Shown piece after piece: positions 43,721 to 51,543 of a stretch of 64,000 nucleotides of DNA (position 1 is the first letter of the stretch; each line of letters begins with the position of its first letter). A program made the position numbers and the translations under genes. The DNA comes from Streptomyces klenkii (lineage in GTDB: Bacteria > Actinomycetota > Actinomycetes > Streptomycetales > Streptomycetaceae). Location: positions 372,001-436,000 of the forward strand of contig NZ_RBAM01000004.1 of the NCBI RefSeq assembly GCF_003626645.1, given 5' to 3'. The notes beneath the pieces are model-generated. The model was not told the origin of the DNA. It searched no databases and saw nothing but the letters and a program-made list of their open reading frames with translations.

Positions 43721-44395
43721 GTGACCACGACGAACCCGGGCATCGACACGGACGGCGGCACCAGTGGTGCCGACCCCTACCGCCGGGTCCTCCGCGACGC
43801 CTTCGTCCGGCGCTACGAGGACGGCGCGGACTCCTGGAGCGAGGAACCGGCCATGCGCGAGCTGGTGCCCCTGCTCTGCACGGAGCTGGCGGCGGGCAGC
43901 AGCGTCATCGACATCGGCGCGGGCCGCGGCCGCGACATGGAGCTCCTGCTGGCCGCCGGCCACCGCGTCACCGCGGTCGACCTCGTCCGCCTCCCCGACT
44001 GGGACGACATAGCCCGCCGCTACGGCGCCGCCGCGTCCTTCGAGGTCGGTGACTTCGCGGACATGGCCGACGCCGCCCACATCTACGACGCGGCTGTCGA
44101 CAACGGCGTCCTCCACCACCAGGCCCCCGCCGCCTACGCGCAGTACCTCGCGAACGTACGGCGGCGGCTGCGCCCCGGCGGGCTGCTGGCCGTCAGCCTC
44201 TTCACCACGGCCGAGGAGCTCGCCGAGGGCGTTCTCAACCGCGCCGATGACGGCCGTCTGTCGCGCTGGTTCAACGAGCGGGAGGCGACGGAGCTGCTGG
44301 CCGGCGCCGGGTTCACCGTGACCGCCGTCCGCACCGTCCGCAGGGAGCTGCCGGGCCTCGCCTACCTGCTGGTCCTCGCGCGCCGCGACGCGTAA
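43721..44395 (+). CDS. Class I SAM-dependent methyltransferase
   Basis: This 224-residue protein has a Rossmann-type methyltransferase fold: motif I VIDIGAGRGRDMELL, motif II-like RVTAVDLV, and DAAVDNGVLHHQAP, where the last acidic/His region often binds substrate. It could N-, O- or S-methylate the operon product. The GTG start has AAGGAG nine bases upstream, supplied by the junction of the IS remnant and host DNA. Before the insertion it would have been ten bases from the acetyltransferase stop codon. Confidence 0.85.
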   Translation: MTTTNPGIDTDGGTSGADPYRRVLRDAFVRRYEDGADSWSEEPAMRELVPLLCTELAAGSSVIDIGAGRGRDMELLLAAGHRVTAVDLVRLPDWDDIARRYGAAASFEVGDFADMADAAHIYDAAVDNGVLHHQAPAAYAQYLANVRRRLRPGGLLAVSLFTTAEELAEGVLNRADDGRLSRWFNEREATELLAGAGFTVTAVRTVRRELPGLAYLLVLARRDA

Positions 44396-44498
44396 GCCGT
44401 ACAGCCGCGCGAGCCGTACGGGCACGTAGGCCGTCCCGTACAGCCGCGCGAGCCGCACGGCCGTCGCCCGGCAAGCCGTACAGCCGCACAGCCGTACA
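44394..44498 (+). repeat. Direct repeats of GCCGTACAGCCGCGCGAGCCG type
   Basis: Three copies of a unit built from GCCGTACAGCCG(C)GC(G)AGCCG lie between the methyltransferase and MFS genes. The first two are about 42 bp apart. They separate two genes that otherwise look like one operon. Confidence 0.65.
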
Positions 44499-44523
44499 GA
44501 CGTCAAGGGTTTGGTACTGACTG

Positions 44524-45813
44524 ATGACCGCTCCGTCCCCGAGGGGGCCCGCCGCGGCAGGCCCCGCCCCCGCCTCCGCGCCCGCCGCCAAGCCGGGCAG
44601 CCGCATGTTCGCGTCGCTCGCCGTGCGCAACTACCGCTACTTCTTCTTCGGGCAGTTCATCTCGAACTCCGGCACGTGGATGCAGTTCGTCGCCCAGGAC
44701 TGGCTGGTCTTCCACCTCACCGGCAGCACGTTCGCGGTGGGCGTCACCACGGCGCTGCAATTCCTGCCGGTGCTGCTGTTCGGCCTGTTCGGCGGGGTCG
44801 TCGCCGACCGGTACCCGAAGCGGCGGATCCTGCTCACCACGCAGGGCGCGATGGGCCTGTTCGCGGCGGCCCTGGCCGTGCTCACGCTGACCGGCACCGT
44901 CGAGGTCGCGCACGTCTACGTCTTCGCGTTCCTGCTCGGCCTCATGAACGTGTTCGCCAACCCGGCGATCCAGACGTTCGTCCCCGAGATGGTCGGTCCC
45001 GAGCGCATCGCCAACGCGGTCAGCCTGGGCGCCGTCAACTTCCAGAGCGCCCGCCTGCTCGGCCCGGCCGTGGCGGGACCGCTGATCGTCGTGATCGGCA
45101 GCGGCTGGGCGTTCGCCCTCAACGCCCTCTCCTACCTCGCGGTGATCGCCTCCCTGCTGGCCGTGCGGGCCGCCGAGCTGCTCCCGTCGAAGCCCGCGCC
45201 GCGCGAGAAGGGCCAGGTCCGGGCGGGCCTGCGGCACGTGCGCGAGCATCCGCAGCTGATGCTGCCGATCGTGCTGGTCGGGTTCGTCTGCACCTTCGGC
45301 TTCAACTTCCCGACGCTGCTGTCGGGCTTCGCGTACAACGTCTTCGACGGCGGCGCGAAGGAATTCGGCTTCCTGACGACGGCGGTCGGGCTGGGGGCCC
45401 TGGCGGGGGCGCTGCTGTCGGCGCGCCGGCGGAGCGGCAGCGCGGTGGTCATGGTGGTCACGGCGGCGGCCTTCGGCGTGCTGGAGGCGCTGACGTCGGC
45501 GGCGCCGGGCATCTGGTGGTTCGGCGCACTGATGGTGCTGGTGGGGCTGCTGAACGTGACGTTCGCGACCACGGCCAATGCGCTGGTGCAGCTGAACACG
45601 GACCCGTCGATGCGGGGCCGCGTGATGGGCCTGTACATGCTCGTCTACACGGGCGGGACGCCCATCGGCGGCCCGGTGGTGGGCTGGGCGGTCCAGCACT
45701 ACGGGGCGCGGGCCGGGATCCTGGCGTGCGGGCTGGTGGCGGTGGCCGCGGCGGCGGTCGTGGGGCTCGTGGCCCTGCGCGCTCCCCGTGCGGGCGCGGT
45801 CCCGGGTGATTAG
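44524..45813 (+). CDS. MFS exporter (EntS-like MFS_3 type)
   Basis: This 429-residue transporter has about 12 segments, the loop motif GGVVADRYPKRRIL and the helix GTWMQFVAQDWLVFHLTGS typical of the EntS-like exporter branch. Coming last in the biosynthetic operon it is the probable exporter of the product. The ATG has no good Shine-Dalgarno sequence; GGTACT lies five bases before it, so it may have its own leaderless promoter within the repeat region. Confidence 0.87.
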   Translation: MTAPSPRGPAAAGPAPASAPAAKPGSRMFASLAVRNYRYFFFGQFISNSGTWMQFVAQDWLVFHLTGSTFAVGVTTALQFLPVLLFGLFGGVVADRYPKRRILLTTQGAMGLFAAALAVLTLTGTVEVAHVYVFAFLLGLMNVFANPAIQTFVPEMVGPERIANAVSLGAVNFQSARLLGPAVAGPLIVVIGSGWAFALNALSYLAVIASLLAVRAAELLPSKPAPREKGQVRAGLRHVREHPQLMLPIVLVGFVCTFGFNFPTLLSGFAYNVFDGGAKEFGFLTTAVGLGALAGALLSARRRSGSAVVMVVTAAAFGVLEALTSAAPGIWWFGALMVLVGLLNVTFATTANALVQLNTDPSMRGRVMGLYMLVYTGGTPIGGPVVGWAVQHYGARAGILACGLVAVAAAAVVGLVALRAPRAGAVPGD

Positions 45814-45863
45814 CGTGGCTACGGGGGCGCCAGGGACGTAGCAGCCCGGAAGGAGCCGGAACC

Positions 45864-46682
45864 ATGGCCGCGCAAGCAGAGGGCATGCCGTGCTGGGCCG
45901 ACGCGATGTTCACGGACGTCGAGGCGGCCAAGGATTTCTACGGTGACGTCCTGGGATGGACCTTCGGCGAGAGCGCGTCGGAGTTCGGCGACTACACGGA
46001 GGCGTACGACGCGGACGGCAAGGCCGTGGCCGCCGTGGTGCCTCCCATGCCGGGCCAGGAGGGCCACTCCGCCTGGAACCTCTACTTCGCCTCGCCCGAC
46101 GCGGCAGCCACCGCCGCGAAGATCCGCGCGAGTGGCGGCGAGCTGCTGATGGACCCGATGACCGTCGGCGACTTCGGCACGATGGTCCTCGCCCGCGACC
46201 CCTCGGGCGTCACCTTCGGCGTCTGGCAGGCCGGCACCCACGAGGGCTTCGGCAAGCGCGGGGAGGCCGGCGCGTACTGCTGGGCCGAGGTCTTCACCCG
46301 CGATCCGCGCAAGACCGACGCCTTCTTCCCGGCCGTCTTCCCGTACGGGGTGCAGCGCATCAAGGGCGACGCGGACACCGACGACGAGGAAATCGACTTC
46401 AAGCTGTTCACGCTCGGCGGCGACGCGGTGCTCGGCCGCATGGTGATGGGCGAGGAATTCCCCCCGGAGGTCCCGCCGCACATTCAGGTCTTCTTCGCCG
46501 TCGGCGACTGCGACGCCACGGTCGCCAAGGCGACGGAACGCGGCGGCGACCTCAAATTCGGCCCGATGGACAGCCCCTTCGGCCGCTTCGCCGCATTGAC
46601 CGACCCCCAGGGCGCGTCGTTCGCCGTCATCGACCTGAGCGCGACGACGGGAAAGATGCCGGAGCTGACGGTCGAGAAGTGA
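45864..46682 (+). CDS. Two-domain VOC (glyoxalase-fold) protein
   Basis: This 272-residue protein has two VOC modules (about 8-120 and 137-265), the first with PCWADAMFTDVEAAKDFYGDVLGWTF. It resembles the Streptomyces and mycobacterial 'hydroxylase' CFP-30-like proteins. The metal ligands are not clearly complete, so it may bind rather than transform a ligand. GGAAGGAG precedes the ATG. The 50-bp gap from the MFS gene permits, but does not prove, co-transcription. Confidence 0.85.
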   Translation: MAAQAEGMPCWADAMFTDVEAAKDFYGDVLGWTFGESASEFGDYTEAYDADGKAVAAVVPPMPGQEGHSAWNLYFASPDAAATAAKIRASGGELLMDPMTVGDFGTMVLARDPSGVTFGVWQAGTHEGFGKRGEAGAYCWAEVFTRDPRKTDAFFPAVFPYGVQRIKGDADTDDEEIDFKLFTLGGDAVLGRMVMGEEFPPEVPPHIQVFFAVGDCDATVAKATERGGDLKFGPMDSPFGRFAALTDPQGASFAVIDLSATTGKMPELTVEK

Positions 46683-46728
46683 GCCGAAGGGGAAAGTGAG
46701 GCAGGGCGTCGCCGGACGGGCCGGAGCG

Positions 46729-46768
46729 CGCGGACCCGCAGCCGTGGAGAAGGCTGCCGGGTTCCGCG
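46729..46768. terminator. Terminator between VOC and SDR genes
   Basis: Arms CGCGGACCCGCAGCC (46729-46743) and GGCTGCCGGGTTCCGCG (46752-46768) pair with two single-base bulges. The hairpin lies between convergent genes. Confidence 0.7.
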
Positions 46769-46806
46769 GGACCGGCCCGTCCCGGTGACAGGGGCCGCGG
46801 CCGCGA

Positions 46807-47520
46807 TCAGGCGATCGCGCCGCCGCCTTCGATGAACAGCGTGGTGCCCGTGCTGTACGGATTGCCCGCCACGTAGAGGATCGCGTCGGCGATGTCCTCG
46901 GGCTCGCCCACGCGGCCGACGGGGAGCCGCTCGGCAGCGGCCTCGTACATGGCCTCGCGGTCCTCCGCGGGGAGGCCGTCCCACAGCGGCGTCCTGATCA
47001 GGCCGGGGGAGACGGCGTTGACGCGCAGCGGTGCGTATTCCAGGGCCAGCCCGCGGACGAGGGCCTCCAGCGCGGCGTTGATCGCGCTCTGTAGCGCGGC
47101 GGCCTTTCCGGGCCGTACGGACAGGTAGCCGGTGACGATGGTCAGCGAGCCGGCGGGGCTGATCCGCAGCGCGCGGGCCAGGCGGTAGGCGCCCCAGAAC
47201 TTGCTGTCCATCGCGGCGCGGGCGGCGTCGAGCGGCAAGGTGTCGACGCGGCCCATCGGCGTGTCGGCCGCCGTGATGACGACGTGGTCGAACGCGCCCG
47301 CAGTGCCGGCGAATTCCTCGACCGAGGCGTCGTCGGTGATGTCCAGGACCCGGCCGGTCGCGGGTGCGCCGATGCTGCCCACCGCGGCGTCGATCTTCTC
47401 CTTGGAGCGGGAGGCGATGGTGACGTGTGCGCCCTGTGCGGTGAACTGCCGGGCAGTGGCCAGGCCGACGCCTGAGCTCCCTCCGACGACGAGGACGCGC
47501 TTTCCTTGGTAATCGGTCAT
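46807..47520 (-). CDS. SDR-family protein with non-canonical active site
   Basis: This 237-residue protein has the SDR Rossmann fold with cofactor loop VGGSSGVGLA and VNAVSPGLIRTPLW. The usual catalytic Tyr-x3-Lys is absent: where YxxxKAA is expected the sequence reads QSAINAALEAL. Either catalysis differs or the protein has another role. It overlaps the upstream CHMI-family gene by four bases (ATGA), so the two are translationally coupled. Confidence 0.82.
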   Translation of the reverse strand: MTDYQGKRVLVVGGSSGVGLATARQFTAQGAHVTIASRSKEKIDAAVGSIGAPATGRVLDITDDASVEEFAGTAGAFDHVVITAADTPMGRVDTLPLDAARAAMDSKFWGAYRLARALRISPAGSLTIVTGYLSVRPGKAAALQSAINAALEALVRGLALEYAPLRVNAVSPGLIRTPLWDGLPAEDREAMYEAAAERLPVGRVGEPEDIADAILYVAGNPYSTGTTLFIEGGGAIA

Positions 47521-47936
47521 GGTGTGGTGCTCTCCTGTAGGACGAGGGGAAGGACGGGGGCCTGGGAGGCCAGGTCCTCGGAACGGGTGCGGGAATAGCT
47601 CTCACGGTTCAGCTCGGTGATCTGAACCGATATGTCGCAGGAGGTCTCCGTCATCGTCCGCCGGAAGTGCCGGCCCAGGACGCGCAGGGCTTCCTGGCTG
47701 ATGCGGCTCTTGGCGTCCGCGGACTTGCCCGCGAAGGTGCGGATGTCGAGATTGACGAACGCCTGCTCGTACGTGCCGTCGCCGATGTAGGCGTTCAGCC
47801 GGACGACCCTGCTCTTGAAGTCCTGGACACGGAAGCCGCCGACTTCCGAGAGCGCAGCATGCAGTTCCCTGAACAGGCCGGCTTCGTCGACCGATTCACG
47901 GATGTTGCCCGAGTGCTCGAGCATGAGGTGGGGCAT
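47517..47936 (-). CDS. CHMI/tautomerase-superfamily protein
   Basis: This 139-residue protein resembles 5-carboxymethyl-2-hydroxymuconate isomerase. The start MPHLMLEHSGNI gives the N-terminal Pro that serves as catalytic base in the tautomerase superfamily. The family's aromatic-degradation role is not supported here, because its only partner is the unusual SDR. The start has AAAGGAAT upstream. A parS-like half-site (GTTTCACGTGGTGA, 10/14) lies 17 bp upstream of the start codon. Confidence 0.78.
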   Translation of the reverse strand: MPHLMLEHSGNIRESVDEAGLFRELHAALSEVGGFRVQDFKSRVVRLNAYIGDGTYEQAFVNLDIRTFAGKSADAKSRISQEALRVLGRHFRRTMTETSCDISVQITELNRESYSRTRSEDLASQAPVLPLVLQESTTP

Positions 47937-47965
47937 GCCGATTCCTTTCTCTGTTTCACGTGGTG

Positions 47966-48034
47966 ATGCCGGCGTATACCTCCTCCTCTGCGTTCTGCCT
48001 TGCAGGCATCTACCGACGGCGGATACGCCGGCAT
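47966..48034. repeat. 12-bp inverted repeat with 45-bp spacer
   Basis: ATGCCGGCGTAT (47966-47977) and ATACGCCGGCAT (48023-48034) are perfect inverted repeats between the leftward MFS gene and the CHMI/SDR operon. They could be an operator pair or an RNA stem in the leader or trailer. Confidence 0.6.
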
Positions 48035-48036
48035 GA

Positions 48037-48067
48037 CGGAACCGCCGGCACGGGGCCGGCGGTTCCG
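48037..48067 (-). terminator. Terminator of the MFS gene
   Basis: A perfect 13-bp stem CGGAACCGCCGGC / GCCGGCGGTTCCG with a five-base loop lies 64 bp downstream of the MFS stop. Confidence 0.8.
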
Positions 48068-48130
48068 GGTCTGTGGGTGTTTCTGCGGGTGCTCCTGCGA
48101 GCGTTTCCTGTGGGGGCTCCTGCGGGTGGG

Positions 48131-49582
48131 CTACTTCGCCGGGACGGCGGCCTTGGCGGCCGCCGGGGCGGTGGCGGCGGCAGGGGCGGCCGCGGCCTTG
48201 GCCTTGGCGGCGCGGTGGATGCCGAAGGCGCTCAGCAGCGCGCACCCGACCAGCGCCGCCACCGCCCACCCCAGGGCCGTCTGCAAGCCCGACGTGAACG
48301 TGTCCGACTTCGCGTCGCCCACGATCAGGCCCATGATCGCGACGCCGATCAGGCCGCCCAGCTGGCGCGACGCGTTCAGGACGCCGGAGGCGATGCCGAT
48401 GTTGCCGGAGTCGACCGCGGAGAGCATGGCGTTCGTCATGGCCGGGACGACCAGGCCGATGCCGAAGCCCGCCACCAGGAACTGGGCGACGATGGCGAAG
48501 TACGAGCCGGAGTGCACGGCCGGGAGCGTGCCGAGGTAGCCGAGGGCGGCCAGCGAGCTGCCGGTGATGAGGACGGCACGGGCGCCGTACCGCTTGGCGA
48601 GCGGGCCGCAGGACAGGTTGGCGGTCATGATCGCGGCGGTCATCGGGAGGAACGCGAGGCCGGCGACGATCGGCGAGTAGTCCCAGACGGACTGGAAGAA
48701 CAGGCTGAAGACGAAGATCAGGCCGTAGAAGGCGAAGTTGACGAGGACGCCGATCAGCGAGGTCGAGGTGAACGCCTTGCGGCCGAAGAGGTGCAGCGGC
48801 AGCATCGGGTCGCTGCTGCGCTTCTCGGCGGCGACGAAGGCGATGGTCGCGACGGCGAAGGCCACGAGGCAGCCGATGACGAACGCCGAGCCCCAGCCCC
48901 GGCCGTTGGCCTCGATGATGGCGGCGGTGAAGGTGCCCAGCGCGACCACGGCCAGCACCTGGCCGAGCAGGTCGAAGGAGCGGCGCGGGGCGTCGGCGGC
49001 GCGGACGGTGGCCGGGGCGTTGGCCTGGGTCAGCCAGATGCCGGCGACAGCGATCGGGACGTTCACGAAGAAGATCGACCGCCAGCCGAGCTGGTCGATG
49101 AGGACGCCGCCGACCACCGGGCCGAGGGCGAGGGCGAGGCCGCCCGCCGCGGCCCACAGGCTCACGGCCTTGGCGCGCTCGCCGGCGTCGGGGAACGACT
49201 TGTTCACGATCGACAGCGAGGACGGGACGATCATCGCCGCGCCCAGGCCCTGGACCACCCGGGAGACGATCAGCGCGACGAGCGTGGTGGAGGCGCCGCA
49301 GGCGAAGGACGCCACGGCGAAGAGCGCGAAGCCCACCTGGTAGATCCGCTTCGGGTCGAAGCGGTCGCCCAGCGAACCGGTGGACAGCAGGAACGCGGCG
49401 AAGGTGAGGGTGTAGCCGTTGATCACCCACTCCAGCCCGGAGAGGCTGCCGCCGAAGTCCTTGCTCAGCGCGTCGGTGGCGACGTTGACGACGCTGACGT
49501 CGAGGATGACGACGACGAACCCGAGGCAGGCCGCGAGCAGCGACAGCTTCCTTTTCGCAGTACTGGGTTCACTCTGGGACAT
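48131..49582 (-). CDS. MFS drug exporter (DHA2 type)
   Basis: This 483-residue exporter has about 14 segments, motif D1-like VVVILDVSVVNVATDAL, loop motif GSLGDRFDPKR and motif C-like LALALGPVVGGVL, followed by an Ala/Lys-rich tail. ATG 49582 has AGGAAT upstream; a longer open frame exists but lacks support. It is divergent from an ArsR gene at 49719, and the 136-bp gap holds direct and inverted repeats suitable for ArsR control. Substrate unknown. Confidence 0.88.
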   Translation of the reverse strand: MSQSEPSTAKRKLSLLAACLGFVVVILDVSVVNVATDALSKDFGGSLSGLEWVINGYTLTFAAFLLSTGSLGDRFDPKRIYQVGFALFAVASFACGASTTLVALIVSRVVQGLGAAMIVPSSLSIVNKSFPDAGERAKAVSLWAAAGGLALALGPVVGGVLIDQLGWRSIFFVNVPIAVAGIWLTQANAPATVRAADAPRRSFDLLGQVLAVVALGTFTAAIIEANGRGWGSAFVIGCLVAFAVATIAFVAAEKRSSDPMLPLHLFGRKAFTSTSLIGVLVNFAFYGLIFVFSLFFQSVWDYSPIVAGLAFLPMTAAIMTANLSCGPLAKRYGARAVLITGSSLAALGYLGTLPAVHSGSYFAIVAQFLVAGFGIGLVVPAMTNAMLSAVDSGNIGIASGVLNASRQLGGLIGVAIMGLIVGDAKSDTFTSGLQTALGWAVAALVGCALLSAFGIHRAAKAKAAAAPAAATAPAAAKAAVPAK

Positions 49583-49637
49583 GCCTATTCCTAAAGGTCG
49601 GTCGGACGGGGCGGGGGTGAAGGGCGTACGACGCGAA

Positions 49638-49704
49638 TAGACTGTTCGATGCGACGCGAACACGTAGACTGTACGCAGATCATCGAACACTTTGCAATCG
49701 TTCG
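49638..49704. promoter_or_regulatory. Promoter/operator region of the divergent MFS-arsR pair
   Basis: Two ACGCGAA...TAGACTGT blocks are repeated, with -10-like TAGACT at 49638 and 49665. An inverted repeat CGAAC-N11-GTTCG (49684-49704) ends 14 bp before the arsR start. The inverted repeat is the best operator candidate. Confidence 0.5.
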
Positions 49705-49718
49705 TCAGGAAGGCCGTT

Positions 49719-50072
49719 ATGACCAAGGGAAACGTCGCGGCTCCGGCGTCGGCATCGGCGTCGCACCGCACGCCACCGGAGCACGTCCATCCCCGGGACG
49801 TGCTCCTGGAGACCGCCATGGCCGCGCTCAGCGACCCCGTACGGCTCGCGCTTGTACGGGAGTTGGCGGCCAGTGAGGACTGGGAGCGCACCTGCGGCAG
49901 CTTCGACGTGCCGGTCCGCAAGGCCGCGCTGAGTCATCACTTCGCGGTGCTGCGCTCCGCGGGGCTCATCGAGCAGCGCGACGCGGGCGCCAAGCGCATC
50001 AACCGGCTGCGCCGTGCCGAATTCGATGAGCACTTCCCGGGGCTGCTGGACCTCGTCCTGCGGCGGCGGTAG
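49719..50072 (+). CDS. ArsR-family regulator
   Basis: This 117-residue winged-helix regulator (DPVRLALVRELAASEDWERTCGSF ... KAALSHHFAVLRSAGLIEQRDAGAKRINRLRRAEFDEHFPGL) lacks the metal-binding CxC typical of metal-sensing ArsR proteins, so it probably senses an organic ligand or redox state. AGGAAGG precedes the ATG. Its divergent neighbour is an MFS exporter. Confidence 0.87.
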   Translation: MTKGNVAAPASASASHRTPPEHVHPRDVLLETAMAALSDPVRLALVRELAASEDWERTCGSFDVPVRKAALSHHFAVLRSAGLIEQRDAGAKRINRLRRAEFDEHFPGLLDLVLRRR

Positions 50073-50155
50073 GAAGCGGGCGCAGGGCCGGGGCGGTCCT
50101 TAACGGTCCTTCATGGCCGCGGCCGGCCGGAGTGGTTCCGGTGCGGGCTTTCGGC

Positions 50156-51367
50156 TCAGTCGTCCACTGCCAGTCTGTAGCCGCGTTTCGGCACCGTGCG
50201 GATCAGGATCGCGTGCGTGCCCAGTGCGCTGCGCAGCCGGCCCACCGCCGCTTCCACCGCGTGTTCGTCCGCCCGGGCGCCCGCCCACACCCGCTGGAGC
50301 AGTTCGCTGCGGCTGAGGACCCGGCCCGGGCGGGCGGCCAGGGCGTGCAGGACCGCGGCCGGGACCGGGGGCAGCCAGATGGCTTCCGCGCCCGCGAGGA
50401 GGGCGCTGCCCTGGAGGACGAGGGGGCGCTCGCCGGTGCGCAGGACGCGGCGTTCGCGGGCCGGGAGGGTGTCCGTGAGGGTGCGGACGAGGGCGCCGAG
50501 GCGGCCGCGCTCCGGCCAGGTCGCCGGGACGCCGACGTCCTGGAGCGGGCGGGCGCACAGCGGGCCGACGCAGACCGGCAGGACGTCGTCCCGCAGCGCG
50601 GCGAGGACCTCCGCGTACAGGCCGGCCGCGTGCGCGGACTCCAGGAAGAAGACGATGGCGGGCGCGCTGGTGAAGGTGAGGGCGTGGACCTCGCGCCGTA
50701 CGGTCTGCCCGACCAGGCGCCGTACCGCGTCGGTGTCCTCCGGCGGCGTCCACCGGTAGACCGGCACGCCGATGACCTCGGCGCCGCGCTCCCGCAGCGC
50801 GTCGGAGAAGCCGTCGAGGGGCACGCCGTGCTCCTGGACGGCGATGCGGCGGCCGGTCAGGTCGCGGGCGAGGAGCCAGGTCAGGAGCTCGTCGGTGGCC
50901 TCGGAGCCGGGCGAGTACGCCTCCTCCAGGCCGCTGGCCCGCACCGCGCCCGTCGCCTTGGGCCCGCGGCTGAGCACCTCCGCGCCCCGGCACGCCCCCG
51001 CGAGCCCCGCCCCGTGCCCCCAGCCCTCCGCGGCGCTCATCCACCCCCGCCAGCCGACGCCCGTCGTGGCGACGACGTAGTCGAGCGGGGCGGCGAGGCA
51101 GCGCTCGGTGGCGCGGCGCAGCGCCACGTCGTCGTCGAGCGGCAGGATCCGCATCGTGGGCGCCTCGATCACCCGGGCGCCCCTGCGCCGGATCAGGGCC
51201 GTCAGCTCGTCGCGCCGCCGGTCCGCGGTCACCCCGACGACGAAGCCGGTGAGCGGGCCTGTCTCGGGCCCGGGGCCCGGCCCTATGTCCGGCCCTATGC
51301 CCGGCCCCGGGCCCGGTCCGGGGTCAGGTCCTGTGCCCGGGCCGGTGTCAGCGCTGGTCGTTGCCAT
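50156..51367 (-). CDS. HemD-like winged-helix regulator (NnaR type)
   Basis: This 403-residue protein joins a uroporphyrinogen-III-synthase-like domain (about 40-300) to a C-terminal OmpR-type DNA-binding winged helix (VLSRSELLQRVWAGARADEHAVEAAVGRLRSALGTHA ... TVPKRGYRLAVDD). It matches the architecture of NnaR, a Streptomyces regulator of nitrate/nitrite assimilation. Its position divergent from the nitrate reductase operon strongly supports that role. The first 37 residues are Gly-Pro repeats encoded by a repetitive tract, so the true start may be later. Confidence 0.85.
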   Translation of the reverse strand: MATTSADTGPGTGPDPGPGPGPGIGPDIGPGPGPETGPLTGFVVGVTADRRRDELTALIRRRGARVIEAPTMRILPLDDDVALRRATERCLAAPLDYVVATTGVGWRGWMSAAEGWGHGAGLAGACRGAEVLSRGPKATGAVRASGLEEAYSPGSEATDELLTWLLARDLTGRRIAVQEHGVPLDGFSDALRERGAEVIGVPVYRWTPPEDTDAVRRLVGQTVRREVHALTFTSAPAIVFFLESAHAAGLYAEVLAALRDDVLPVCVGPLCARPLQDVGVPATWPERGRLGALVRTLTDTLPARERRVLRTGERPLVLQGSALLAGAEAIWLPPVPAAVLHALAARPGRVLSRSELLQRVWAGARADEHAVEAAVGRLRSALGTHAILIRTVPKRGYRLAVDD

Positions 51368-51543
51368 GCGCGCATGGTCCGTCGGCGGGGTTTCGGCGCC
51401 GTTGCGCCGCAGTCACACAAGCGTTAGGGAAAGCTTGCGGCAGGTTACGGCAGATGTCGTACGGCCCGCGCCGCCCGCCCGGCCGTGTGAAGGGCTTGTT
51501 CCGGGCAGGCAACACCGCCGACGCCGGCACGTAACGGCGCGGC

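Noticed and set aside
51405..51465. Possible GlnR boxes upstream of nasA
   Set aside because: GTCAC and GTAAC half-sites occur, but the paired GAAAC half-sites at the required spacing are poor. Binding data would be needed.
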